This document shows, piece after piece, positions 1 to 13,200 of a stretch of DNA of 64,000 nt (positions within the stretch are counted from its first letter, which is position 1; each line of letters opens with the position of its first letter). The stretch is from Opeltia flavorubescens (lineage: Eukaryota; Ascomycota; Lecanoromycetes; Teloschistales; Teloschistaceae). The DNA is taken from positions 1 to 64,000 of the forward strand of contig KE546983.1 in NCBI GenBank assembly GCA_000442125.1, read 5' to 3'. The position numbers were made by a program, and so were the translations under genes. The notes beneath the pieces are model-generated. The model was given only the letters and a program-made list of their open reading frames with translations, searched no databases and was not told where the DNA came from.

Positions 1-97
1 ACCCTAACCCTAACCCTAACCCTAACCCTAACCCTAACCCTAACCCTAACCCTAACCCTAACCCTAACCCTAACCCTAACCCTAACCCTAACCCTAA
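1..97 (+). repeat. Telomeric repeat array (CCCTAA)n, left chromosome end
   Basis: The window begins with about 16 uninterrupted copies of the hexamer CCCTAA. This is the C-rich strand of the TTAGGG telomere, in the orientation expected at the 5' end of a + strand chromosome sequence. The array stops cleanly at about position 97 and passes straight into AT-rich DNA, without a visible degenerate telomere-associated array between them. TTAGGG is the usual telomere repeat of filamentous ascomycetes but also of many other eukaryotes. Confidence 0.98.
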
Positions 98-3000
98 TTC
101 TTTTATTTTTTACTTTTAACTTTTTTATTTAAACCCGGCTTGATTCGGATAAAATTTTAAAAAATAATTTAATTTATATTAAAATAAGTTTTAAATAGTT
201 TAAAAATATTTATTTATTTCCGCTACTTTTATTTCTATTTTAGTTTAATTTTTTATTTTTTTTTTTTATATTTTTATTATATAGCTTAATCCGCGAATAT
301 AATCCGGTATTATTTTAATTCGGTCTAATATTTTTAATATTAGCGGTTAAATTTTAATATTTATAAAACGCTTTTAATTTTTTAATATATTTTTTTAATT
401 TATTAAAAAATTTACAGACGTTTTTAATCCGGGCGTATAATTATTATAATTAAAAATAAATCGGAAAAAAAATAATAAATATCGGATTAAGCCTTTAAAA
501 GATTAAAGCGGGAAAAAAATCTAATAATTATTAAAATATATTTAAATAAAAAATAGTAAAACGATTTAATATAAAAATAAATAAAAAAAAAATAAAAATA
601 ATATATTTAATAAAAAACGCTGGAAAATCGAAAAAAATAATAATTGAAAATAATTAGGTATAATAGATATAAAATTTAATAATTTTATTTTTTTAAAATA
701 ATAAATTAAAATAAGCGGGTAGAAAAATAAATTCGACGGTTAAAAAAATTAATAAAATATAAAAATAAAAAAAAAAATAGAATTAATTAAAAAAAAAATA
801 TAAAAAAAAAAAAATAAAAAAAAAAAAAACGAGTAGAAATAAAAAATTAATAGAATTACTAGAAATTAATTATTTTTTTTATTAATAATTTTTTAACAAA
901 TTTTTATTATTAATAAAAGTTATTAAAATAATAAATAGAAATTTCCTATTAAACTAATAATATTAAAAAAAAAAATTTTTTTATTTAAAAAATTATAATA
1001 ATAACCAATTTATAAATAATTATTTTTTTTTTTTTTTTTTTTTTTCTAGGATTGATTTTTTTATTTTTTTTTCCTTTTTTTTTTAAAGTTTCGGGAAATA
1101 AATTTATCGATATACGAGTTAAAATTCGAATTAAAAAATTTACTATCTTTTTTAATTAAAATAAATTAAAGTAACTAGATAATAAATTAATTAGTATAAC
1201 GACTAATATATTTTAATAATAATTATCTACTTTTTTATTATTTTAAAAACGTCCTCGATTTATATATAACCGGGCGAATTATCGGGAATTAATATTATTT
1301 TTTTTCGTTTCTACTATTATTCTAAAAAAAATATTTATTACAATTAAATACGTTAGTATTATAGAATCGCCGATTCTAATTAATAAAAGGTCTCTAACTA
1401 TAAAAATCTATATTTTAGCGACGCCAGAGGGTATATAATCCTCGAGATTTTTTAAAACGCTGGCTATATAAAAAAGCTAGCGGTTAATATTATTTATTTT
1501 ACTATTTATATAAAAATAATTATAAAAAAAAGTTTCGATAATATAAAAATATAATATTAGCTTTAAATCGGACTTTTCTATATTAAAAAAGATAATCCGG
1601 GAGTTTAAATCTATAAAGCTATTATTATTTCTAATATTAAATTATTTTTTAAAATTATTTATAAAAATTTTAATTTTATTATTAAATTATTAGGCGGATT
1701 TAAATATAAATTTATCGTTTTAACCGCTATTAAAAGGGCTCGAATAATAATAATAACGGTTTTTTTAATATATTCGGGCTACTATTAGAATTAAAATAAA
1801 AATAAATAATATTTTATAATAACGGTAATCGTTAAATTTAAAGATAATTTTAATTTTTAACTTTTTTTTATTATTAACGGTAGCCTTTTTATTCTAATTA
1901 ATAACGCTTATCCTATAATTAATACTATTTCGGCTATTATTAAAATTAGACCTCGTTTTCTATTATTATCGATAGTAATACCCCCCGGAGCTGGTTTTAA
2001 AAAATAAAAATAAAAAAAATAGGCTAGTAAATCTATTCGAAAATAAAATTATTTTTTTTAAAATAAACGGGATTTAAATATTTCGAAATATTATATATAA
2101 AAGAAATAAAAATAATAGTTAAAAAAAAAAAAAAAAGACCGAAAGGGTAGTATAATAGGAAAAACCGGTAGAAAAAAAATAAATCGATAAAAATTAATAG
2201 AGTATTTATTTTAAATTAATTATTATTTTTAAATTTATATAGCTTTAATAAAAAAAATAATAAAAAAAAATTTTTTTTTTAAAATTTATTTTTATTAATA
2301 ATAAAGTAGATTTTTATTAAATATTTATCGCGGGTATAATATAATAGAAAAACTAATTAATATTATAGCTAGTTTAATTTTAAAAAATTAAAATAAATAA
2401 AAATATTATTAAAATTTGATTTTAGCGTATAAATAATAATAAAAATATAAATAAAAGGCTTTTATAAATTTAAAGAAAAAAAATATTATAAAAATATTTT
2501 AATATAATTTAAATATTTTAATAATAATTATTTTAAATATCGTTAATAAATAAAAAATCTATTTTTATATTATAAAAGTAATAATCGTTAATTATTAATT
2601 ATTAAATAATTTTTATATTATATATTATAAAATACAATTTTATTTTTATAATAAAGGTTTAATATTTTTAATTATAGTTTACTAATATAATAATTAGCGG
2701 TTATTTTTATTATAATTATAAATTATAAAAAAAAATTAAAAAATAGATTTTTTTATATTAATTTCGTTTTAAAATATTATCTATAAATATTAATTATAGT
2801 ATTGGATTTAAATAAAAAAGGGAGTTTAAATAAAAAATCGCCCGGAAATAAACTAAAAAATTGGATAAATTAATATTATTGAGTTAATTAAAATAATAAA
2901 TCTTTTATATTATACTATTTTTTTATTTTTTAATAATACCGTTAAAAGTTTTATTAAAGTAATAAAATTAATTTAAAATATAAATTAAATAATTTTATTA

Positions 3001-4599
3001 ATTAGATAATATAAAGGAGTTTTTTATATTATAAAATACCGGCGAGAGTTTTAAAATTATAGCTAATTTTATTTTTTTTTAATTTTAATTTTTAGCGATA
3101 TTATATATATACTATTAACGATTTATTAAATTTATCTAAATTTTATTTATTTAAAATCTAAAATAAAACTTTTTTTTTTAATTATAAAATTTTATCTAAT
3201 ACTTTAATTATTAATAATATTATTATTTTTCTTTAAATAAAAAAATCTAATATATTTATAAGAATCTCGATCGATAAATAATATTTTAATATTAGAAATA
3301 TACTATTATATAAATAATAAAAAGTTAATTTAAAAATAGTTTAATTAATAGAAAATATTTAAAATCTTTATTATAAGAACTTATTATATAATAATATTTA
3401 TATTTTTTTTAAAAATATATTTTTAATAAATTAATAAATATTTTATTTAAAAAATAAATAATTATAATAATAGTTTATTTTTATAAATTTACCTTTTTAA
3501 ATTGATTATATAGAACGGATAATCTATAAATATAGTTAATATCTATTCTAGAATTAATTCTAATCCTTTTATAATAAAATAAAAAATAAAAAAAAAAATA
3601 AAAAATTAGTTTAATAATTAAAAAAGATAAATATAATTTTAAATTCTTTTATATAAAAAATAATAATAAAATAGTAAAAAATAATATTATTTATTTTATT
3701 TATAATATTTTTTAATTTATTTAAACCGTTTATTTATTTCGGTTATAATTTAAAATATAATTATAAAAAGTATAATTTTTAATACTATTATCGGATTAAA
3801 TTTAATTGTATATTAATAATTTTATATATTTTTTATTAGTATTATAAAAAATCGGTTATTAATTATTTTTTATATATAATTTATATTTAAATTAAAAATA
3901 TTAGTTTATATATTAATCTAAACTATATTATTATAAATAAATACTATAACTATTCGATAATCTTTAGTATTATTAATAGTTATTTTTTTTAGATAATTCT
4001 CGATATTTTTAATAATTATTTATTTATTTTTAAAAACTAATTAGTAATTTATTAAAACCTATTAATAATATTTATTTTAGTAAAATAAAACCTATTTAAT
4101 AATTATTTTTAATTATTTTAAAATATTATTTAAATAATTTATTAAAATAACTTTCGAATTATATATTTATCTATTAATAAAATCTTCTATATTTTTTTTA
4201 TTTATACTAATATAAATACTTTTTATAATAATACTATATTTAATATTTAAATTAAAAAAAAATTAATTAGATTTTTTTTTATATTTCTATAGACCTTTTA
4301 TTTTTAATAATTATCTTATTTTTATCGACTTTTAAAGTAGAATAGTAGTAGGGAAATAAAATAATTTTTTCTATAATAATTATAAACTAAATATTTTTAT
4401 TTAATAATTTATTTATTTATTTTTTCTTTAATTAATAATAAATTATTATTTTTATTTTTTTTTATCTTTAAATCTTTTATAACGAAATTTATAAAAATAT
4501 AATAATAGAAAAATAAAAAATAAAAAAAAGCTATAATATAAAAAGCTAATTATAAAGTATTTATATAATTTTCGATATATAAAATTTATTTAAATAGTA

Positions 4600-4905
4600 A
4601 TTTTATTATTTTTATAGAATTAATCTATTAATAATTAGATTGGTACGTGAAATTCAGTATATATATTAGATAGCCTCTTCGAAATAATCTTTTCAAGTTA
4701 TATTTATATATTCTTTTTAAATATATTAATAGATATTTAATATAATAAATATATATATTATTATATATAATATTTATTTCTATATATTTATTTTTTTAGT
4801 ACCTATTATATACGACCTGCCGTTTATAAATACAGTTCGATTTTACTATAAAATTATATCTAGTATTTTTAAATTATAATTACCGCTAGTAATTAATTGA
4901 ATATT
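4600..4905 (+). repeat. Degenerate repeat, copy A of an inverted pair
   Basis: This segment aligns by eye with the reverse complement of about 8790-9110. Shared landmarks are the run AGTATATATATTAGATAG, then a block ending in TTTATTTCTATATATTTATT, then TCGATTTTA followed by TATAAAATTATAT. Copy A keeps more G and C (for example GGTACGTGAAATTC) where copy B has A and T, as expected for two copies of one element hit differently by RIP. The parent element is unknown. Confidence 0.6.
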
Positions 4906-7045
4906 TTAATAATATTTTATTATATTAATATATTTCGGAATATTCTAGCTAAAAATCGGCTATAAAATTACTAATAAGCCTTAGAGTTATATAGAAAAAA
5001 AAATATTTTATATATTCGACTTTAAAAACCGAAGCTTATTAATAATTTAAATTAAAAAATTATTATTAAATTTAATTATATTTATTCAAATAATAATAAT
5101 AAATTTTTAATTTATCGATCTAATTTTTTAAAATATATAAATTATAGCGAAAAATACTAATTTATATATATTAAATAAATTAAATTATATATATTAAGAA
5201 TTAATAAATCTATTTTTTTTTAATTTTAAAAATTAGATTTTTTAAATATATTTTTTTAAAAAAAATAGGATAATATATTAAAATAAATTTAAAAATTTAA
5301 TTTTATTATTAATATTAAATATAATTTTATTAGTAATATTAAATTTAATTTTATTATTAATTTTAAATTTAATTTTATTATTAATATCGATTATATATTT
5401 TTTTAATTTTTTAAAATCGATAGTATCTAATTCTAATAAACCGCTGAGGAGCTTTTTAATTAAAACGTCGACCTATTTTTTATCTAGCCCGGTAGAAAAC
5501 TTTTTATAAAGAATAGTATTATATATAATTATAGTATTATAACGTTTATAATATATATTTTTAATAATCTAAACTTTTAAATTTAATACCGATAAATAAT
5601 AGAATATCTTTTTATCCGCGGTTAAACTCTTATAAATAGTAAATCTATTAGCTTTCTACTATATTTAATATTTTAAAAACTAAACTTTTATTTTTTAAAT
5701 AGAATCCTTTTAGAATTATTAACCCGTTTAAATAAAAAGAGTTTCTATTTTTTTATTTTAGATTTAAAACTATATATTAAAATAAATTAAATTTTAGAAT
5801 AGATTTTAGTAAATTTTAAAAACCTAAAAAAACCCTATTGGCTTTTTTAGCGCCGGGAGCTAATATTAGCGCGCTAGATTTTAATATAAACTAGAGCCGT
5901 ATAAAAGCTATATTTTTTATATATATTATTTTTTTATAGCTATTATAGTTATTTGAATATTAAAAATATACTAATACGTTTTTTTTTTTAAATTTATAAA
6001 ACGGGGTCCCGTTTTAATAAAGATTTAAAACTCTTTTAACGGCGTTTATTTAAAGTTAAATATTTATTATTAGTTTTCGCGATCGATTAACTTTTATATA
6101 TATAATAGTTAATACTTATTTCCTTTTTTAACCAGTCGACCCGAATATTTAAAAGGTCCCGCTATAAACGTTAAAAAATATATTTAATAAATACCTTATA
6201 GAATTCCTTTTTATTATTTATAGACCTTTTTTTAATAATAGCCTCGCCGTCTACTACTATATAATATATAAGGTTAGCGCTTTAAAAAAAACAGAATTTA
6301 AATAAAAAAAAAACGCGATAAATAAAAGTTAAAAAATAAAAATAAAATAAAATAAAAAATAGAAAAGTAAAAAAATAAAAAGTTATACTAGTATAAAAAG
6401 TTATATATAGACTCGTCTAATAATAAAATAGATCGAATTTTAAAAAAAAAAAAAAATAAAATATAATAAAAAGAAAAAAGGAAAAAGAAAAAATAATAGA
6501 AAAGAAAAATAAAAAAAATAGATAGGAAGAAAGGAAAATAAAAATACGCGATAGCGATTAATATTTAATAAACCGAATATAGCTTTAAATTTTTTTTCTA
6601 ATATTTCTTTTTTTTTAGCTTTATTAAATTTTAATCCTATTATAATATACTATTAATAATTATTAGATATTATAAATAATTAAATAATATAAAATAATTA
6701 TTAATACCGCAAAAATTATTTATTTATTTAAAAAGGTATTAATATTTTTTTTCTAAAATAAAATACTTTAAAATTTTAAATTTATAATTATTTTTTAATA
6801 TTTTTATAGCTTTTTTAAATAAACTCTAATAATAGTATTTATTTAGAAACGCTTTTAATATTTTTAGTACTTTTAGTATTTTAAAAAATCTAAACGATAT
6901 AAATAGATTATATTTAGCTACTAAATTTATAGTACCGATATTATAATTTATAGTCTACTTTTTACTTTTTTAGATTTAATTATATTTTTATTATTTATTA
7001 TTATATACCCGTTTAACTTTAACTATAATAGCTATAAAAGGATAA

Positions 7046-7318
7046 TTCGATATTTTTTATTAAAATCTATTAGCGATAATTTTACTAGTTAATTATTCTA
7101 TAACCTAATCTATTAAAAAAATTCTAAAAATTATATTTTATAATACTTAGCTTTTTTTTAAATTTAATCTATAAAAGTTAAACGATATTTTAACTTTTTA
7201 GCGATTAAAATCTAGATATAAATACAACTAAAAATAAACTAGAAATCTAGATAAATTAATAGATTTAAACTATTTAATAAATAGATTTATAGGATTATAC
7301 TATATTCCCGCTTTTTAA
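7046..7318 (+). repeat. 270-bp degenerate repeat unit, copy a
   Basis: It starts near TTTTTTATTAAAATCTATTA, runs through GATAATTTTACTAGTTAATT, and ends at a GC-richer tail (ATATTCCCGCTTTTT). It matches copies at 7633-7909 and 17797-18057 with mostly transition differences. Confidence 0.6.
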
Positions 7319-7632
7319 ACTAAAAAATAAAAAATTAATATTAAAATTAATAATTATTAATAATAATAATTATATATATAATATATTTATAATAGTTAAT
7401 TTTATTATTTTAAATTTTAATTATAGGGTTTTATTTAATATAAATTATTTATTATTCCTTTTATTTATATATCGATAGCTATAATTTAAACAGCCTTTTA
7501 AATCTATAAAAACTATTTTCGGGTTGAATATAAAAGTAGTTAAAATAAAAAAGATATATAATAATAAAAAATAGAAATAAAGTTAAATTTAAAAAAGTAA
7601 AAAGCTAATTTTAAACTATAGGAAAACAGTTT

Positions 7633-7909
7633 AATATCTTTTATTAAAATTCGCTAGCGATAATTTTACTAGTCGATTATTTTATAACTAGACCTTTTAA
7701 AAAAATTTTAAAAAGTATATTTTAATACGCTTAATTAATTTTTAAATTTTATTTATAAAAATTTAGCGATATTTTAAACTTTAAATAATAGAAATCTAAA
7801 TAAAAAATCGACCGAGAATAGATCGGAAAACTAGATAAATTAGCAGATTTAAACTAATTAAATCGATAGATTTCCGAGATTATATTATATTTCTACTGCT
7901 TATTACTAT
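7633..7909 (+). repeat. 270-bp degenerate repeat unit, copy b
   Basis: Same unit as 7046-7318. This copy keeps more CG (GATTATTTTATAACTAGACC, AAAAAATCGACCGAG), so it is probably the least mutated of the three. Confidence 0.6.
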
Positions 7910-8789
7910 TATATTATTTTAGAATTTTTATAAAACCCCTTTTAAAGTATAAAATTAAAATTTAATAATTTTATTTTATAATTAGAAAAAAACGATTAAA
8001 TTAGAATTTATAATATAACTAAACTATTTTATAATAAAATTTTTCGATTTTAAAACTTTAAAACCTATATAATAATACCGTAAAATATATTAATAACTAA
8101 AATACTAATATAATAAAAGTTTTTACTATAATAGGAAAATATTATTCGGTAGACGTTATATACTCTAATATATTATAGGTCGAAATATTATTCGAATATA
8201 TCGCGAGCGTAAGTAATAAAATTAAAAATATCTATTATATTAAATTAAATAATCTATAAATAAATATTTAAAAAGTTATTATTAAAATATTAATATTTTT
8301 ATTTTAAAATATTTTATACTTTTTACTAGTTTACTAGAAAACGAGCTTTTTATAAAATAATCCAGGCAAAATTTTTAAAGTACAGGCTATTATTAATAAT
8401 AATATATATTTATAATAAATATCGCAGCTTTATTTAAATAAAAATCCTATAAATTTATTAAAAAGCTAAATAATTATAAATAGAATACTAATAGACTTTA
8501 TAGAAAATTATTAATATTAAAAAATATTTTAATTTTTTTAAAAATAAACCCTTTTAAAAACTAATATATTAAATTATATATATATAATCTAAATATAAAT
8601 TTATAAATAGCGGGTATAATTAAATTTAGTCTATTTAAATAGATATTAATATTAAATAATATATAATAAATAATAAGCTATTTTATATTAAAAAATAAAT
8701 TTATAATAGAAATAGCGAATATTTTATATATAGAAATATTATTAGTAAATCTTTAATTAATAATACTATATATAATATTCTTATAATAT

Positions 8790-9110
8790 ATATCTAATAA
8801 TAAAAAGAAATAATTTCTAATAATTAAAATTAAAAATAGTAGTATAAAAGTACTAAATATAATTTTATAATAAAATCGAGCTATATATATAAAAAGCACG
8901 TTATATATAATAAATATTAGAAAAATAAATATATAGAAATAAATATTATAGATAGTAATATATATAATAAATTGAATATCTATTAATTTAATTAAAAAGA
9001 ATATATAAATAAAATCCAAAAAGATTATTCTAAAAAGCCTATCTAATATATATACTAAATATTATATACTAATTTAATTACTATTAGATTAGTTCTATAA
9101 TAGTAGTTGC
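8790..9110 (-). repeat. Degenerate repeat, copy B of an inverted pair
   Basis: Reverse-complement counterpart of about 4600-4905, some 4 kb away in opposite orientation. It covers most of the 88-codon minus-strand open frame at 8753-9019, which is therefore best read as transposon debris and not as a gene. Differences from copy A are mostly transitions. Confidence 0.6.
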
Positions 9111-9733
9111 TTTTAAAATTATTATAAAATAATTATTTTAAATAGCGTATTATTTAACCGAAATCGGTTAAAAAAAATTTTTAAATTTTAAAACTAAAAG
9201 ATTTAATTTTTATAATAATATTATAAAAGTTAAGCCTTTTAATCGTTGTAAAAATTAAAATAAAAATACAACTCTAATAAACGGTTTAGTAACCAGCTTT
9301 AATCTTTAATATATTAGTAAAAATACTAAAAAATAAATAATATATATTAACGCTTTAAATAATATAGGTTTATTTCTATATTTTTAATTATAATAAAAAG
9401 TATATTTATTTACTAGAATATCTATAACGCTTTTAATATAATAACGTTTATAATAAAATTAGAAAAAATATTCGTTATAATAAATATTAATAGCTTTATT
9501 CTATTATAAATATAATACCTTTTATTATTTTACTTTTAATATTCTTATACTATATAAAGCGTTATAGTTTTTTTAATAAATATATTTTTTATAATTATTA
9601 AAAGCGTAAAATTAAATTTATAAATTATAATCTTTAAATATTTATTTAAAAAAGTATTAATTTAAAACGATAATATAATCTATATTAAAAATAGTTTTTT
9701 TAATATCTAAATATTAACTAATAGTATTTTATT

Positions 9734-9972
9734 AAAATAGTAGCTTTTTATTAAANTAGCTTTTTATTAAAATAGTAGCTTTTTATTTTATTATATATTA
9801 AAATAGTATAATTATTGTATAAATAAAAATAATATAAAATAACGACTATAAAGGAAATATAACTATATTTTAGAAATATTTTTATACTCTATTAGCAATT
9901 ATTTAAAATTAAATATTAGCTTTTTACTAAAATATTAGCTTTTTACTAAAGTAGTAGCTTTTTATTAAAATA
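9734..9972 (+). repeat. Short tandem repeats of TAGCTTTTTATTAAAATAG
   Basis: Two clusters (9734-9790 and 9915-9972) repeat an 18-19 bp word of the form TAGCTTTTTATTAAAATAG, three times each. An ambiguous base at 9756 sits inside the first cluster. They lie just upstream of the chromovirus relic and could belong to its 5' LTR, but I could not match them to a 3' LTR. Confidence 0.6.
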
Positions 9973-10249
9973 TATAGAGTTTATATAAAATCGCGATAGA
10001 TATTAATAAAATTTTAAAAATATAACTTTTTAATATTTAATAAATAGTATTATATTATTACTTTAATTATATAGTATTTTTAATTTTCGATCCTTTTAAT
10101 TAAAGCGATTAAAAATAAAATTTAAAATAAAATTTTACGCTTTTTTAATTCTCCCGAGGTTTCTTTTATTAAAATTTTTAGATATATAATAATTTTAATA
10201 CTAGCCCACGGGCGTAATACTAGTTTAATAATCTTTTTTTTTATAAAAA

Positions 10250-13200
10250 TCGTTTCAGTAGAGTCGAAATATCAAAAAGAAATAAAAAAACAAAAAAAAT
10301 CGGTTAAAATCTTTTAAATCTAGAGCGAAATGCAATAATAGAATAAAAAACGAATAAATAATTAAAAACCCTAATAATATTATAAAAACTATTATTAACT
10401 TTAATAATAAATTTTATAAATAATAATTAGAAAAATATTTTAATAAAAATCGTTTAAATAGTATAAAATACTATTTAAATCGATTTTTAAAAAAAAATTA
10501 TTATAAAAACGGCGCGCGGTTTATAAACAGCTACTATAAATTTATATTTATAGAATTAGATTTTATTTAATAAAATAAAAAAAGAAATTTTAAAGAAATA
10601 AAAAAAAAAAAAAAACCAGAAAATAAATTTCTAAAACGTACTATAACTATAATAAATTAGGTTATTTCGTAAAATATTATCGAGGAAATAAAATACTATT
10701 TCGATAATTTAATATTATATTAAAAAAAAAATTTAAAAAATAAATAGAAATCGATAATAAAAATATTTATAAAAAAGATTCTAGTATTTTAAAAACTACT
10801 TCGAACAATAATTATTTATTAATAAAAAATAGTAAATTATTAAAATAAATTATTTAAAAAAACGGAATAAATTTTAATAAAATAAATATTAAAAAAATCT
10901 ATTATTAAATACTAATCGAAGAAAAAAACTTTTATAATATATATATAACTCGATTAAAAATTCTATATTTTTATAAATTTAAAAAAAACTATTAATAAAG
11001 ATTTAAATAATATAAAAATAATTATTATAAATAAATAAATATATAATTATATTTCTAAAAAGAATAATAAAAATAGAAAATTGGAAAAATTATAGATTTA
11101 TTTAATATATAAATCGGAATTAATATTAAAAAAAAATTATTTTAAAACCAATATTATAATATATAGGCGCTATATTATTAGAAAAATAATATATTTATAA
11201 CCAATTAAATTAAAAATTCTATTATAATAATTATTATAAAATTTATTATTTTTTAAAAAATAGGTTAAAGTTTTTTTTATAACGGTTATAAAAATATTAT
11301 ATACAATTAAAAAAAAAATATAAATATAGAATTTTCGATAAATATAATAAAAGATAGTATTAATAAAATTAGCGAGGAGTTTTTAATTAAATATTACCTT
11401 TAAAAAATAAATCGGGAAATAATTAAATTTTTTAGTAAAAAGGGAATAAAAAAATATAATATAATAATAGCTTTTAAATAGCAATATTTAATTAATTATA
11501 TATATATTTTTATTTATTTAATAATAGTAATAATAAAAAATAAATTATAAAAAATTTAAATAATAATTAATTTAGATATAACTAGAAATTATATATCGAA
11601 ATTTTTAATAAAAAAAAAGTTATTTTATATTAAAAAAAAAACTTTATATTTATATATAATAATAAACGGTAAATTATTATTAAAAATAATAAAAAAAATA
11701 TTATTATTAAAAATAACTATTAATTAATATTAAAAAAAAATTTAATTTAATATTATATTAATAATTAATTATAATATAGTATTAAAAAACCTTTTATTAA
11801 AAAATTATAATTTAAAAATTAATTAGGAAAAAAAAGTATTTAAATTTAAATAATATTTTTATATAAAAAATATTTAATCTATATTTTAATAGCGTTCGAA
11901 AATAGATAAAAAATTAAATATAAAACGCGAATTTATAGCTTCGAATAAAAATAATTAAAAAATATTTAATTTATTAAATATTAATAAAAATTAATTAGAT
12001 TAAAAAAATAAAATAAAAAAAAAATTTATAAATTTTCCGAAAATTTTAAACTATTTATAGAAACTTTATTAGAAAGAATTCCGGGTATATATAGAAAATA
12101 AAAGTATTTATTTTAAAAAAAAATAATTATAAAAATACTATTTAATTATTAAATATAAAATTATAAATTTAAATTGAAATTAAATAATTAATTTATATTT
12201 AAATTTATTTACACGTTTTTAAAAAAAAAATTATTAGTATTTTAATAATATCTGGATAAAAATAAAAAAAAGAAATTTATTAGAAAATTTTAATTATTAA
12301 TAAAATATTCAATTTTTTTTATATTAAAAAAAAATAGATCGTTCCGTTTATATATTAATTATAAAAAGCTAAATAAAATTATAATAAAAAATCGATATTT
12401 ATTATCTAATATTTATAAATTTTAAAATCGATTTATAGAAATATAATATTATATAAAATTCGATTTATAAAAAGCTTATAATTAGATTGGTCAGTCGGCC
12501 GGGTATTCTAGATAAAATTAGGAACCGGAACCGACCCGAGTCGGGTTATAGATTTTTATAACCCGACTCGGGCGGTTCCGGGTCAAACCCAGGTACCCGG
12601 GTTCAACCCGATTTTAGCGTTTTTTACTATATATAATAGTAATCTACTAAAACGGCGCTAATTTAAAAATAAAAATAGTATTTATATTAATATTTTATTT
12701 ATTTAATAAATTATTTATATAATTTTATATATATATAATATTATAAATTAATTTATAACTATTTTATTTATTTAAATATTAATTTTTTTATTATTTTTAC
12801 ACTAAAATTTGTCGGGTCGGGTTATAATCGGTCGATCGAATATAATATAAGTTCGACCCGACTTTTACTCGGGTCGGATTTCGGTCCTAAAAATTAATAT
12901 CGACCCGGGTTCGACCCGACCCGACTCGACCCGACTTGACCAATCTACTTATAATTTAATATAAATAAAAATAGGAAAAAAATAAAAAATAGCTTTTAAA
13001 ATTCGATATAAATATTATAAATATACAATTATATTATTTAAATTAATAAACGTTTTAATAATATATTAAAAAATAATTAATAATATATTTAAAAAATACT
13101 TCGATTATTTTATTATTATTTATCTCGATAATATTTTAATTTATTTAAAAATATTTAAAAAATATTAATAATATATTAGTCTAGTTTTTAATTATTTTAA

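Larger units (their letters stand above)
6540..7940 (+). repeat. Long degenerate direct repeat, copy 1
   Basis: Landmarks in this stretch recur in the same order and orientation at about 17030-18080. They include a block with TTTAATTATATTTTTATTA, a block with AAAAAGCTAATTTTAAA, and a 270-bp unit containing GATAATTTTACTAGTCGATT. The 270-bp unit occurs twice inside this copy, at about 7046-7318 and 7633-7909. A related fragment also appears near 2820-2880. I read this as an RIP-degraded mobile or subtelomeric element of unknown class. Confidence 0.55.

Noticed and set aside
1400-2000. Slightly GC-richer stretch in the AT block tested for a transposase or helicase
   Set aside because: No motif could be read on either strand, even allowing for RIP.
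8753-9019. 88-codon minus-strand open frame in the AT block
   Set aside because: Composed almost only of Ile, Phe, Tyr, Leu and Asn, as expected of AT-rich DNA, and it lies inside a degenerate inverted repeat.
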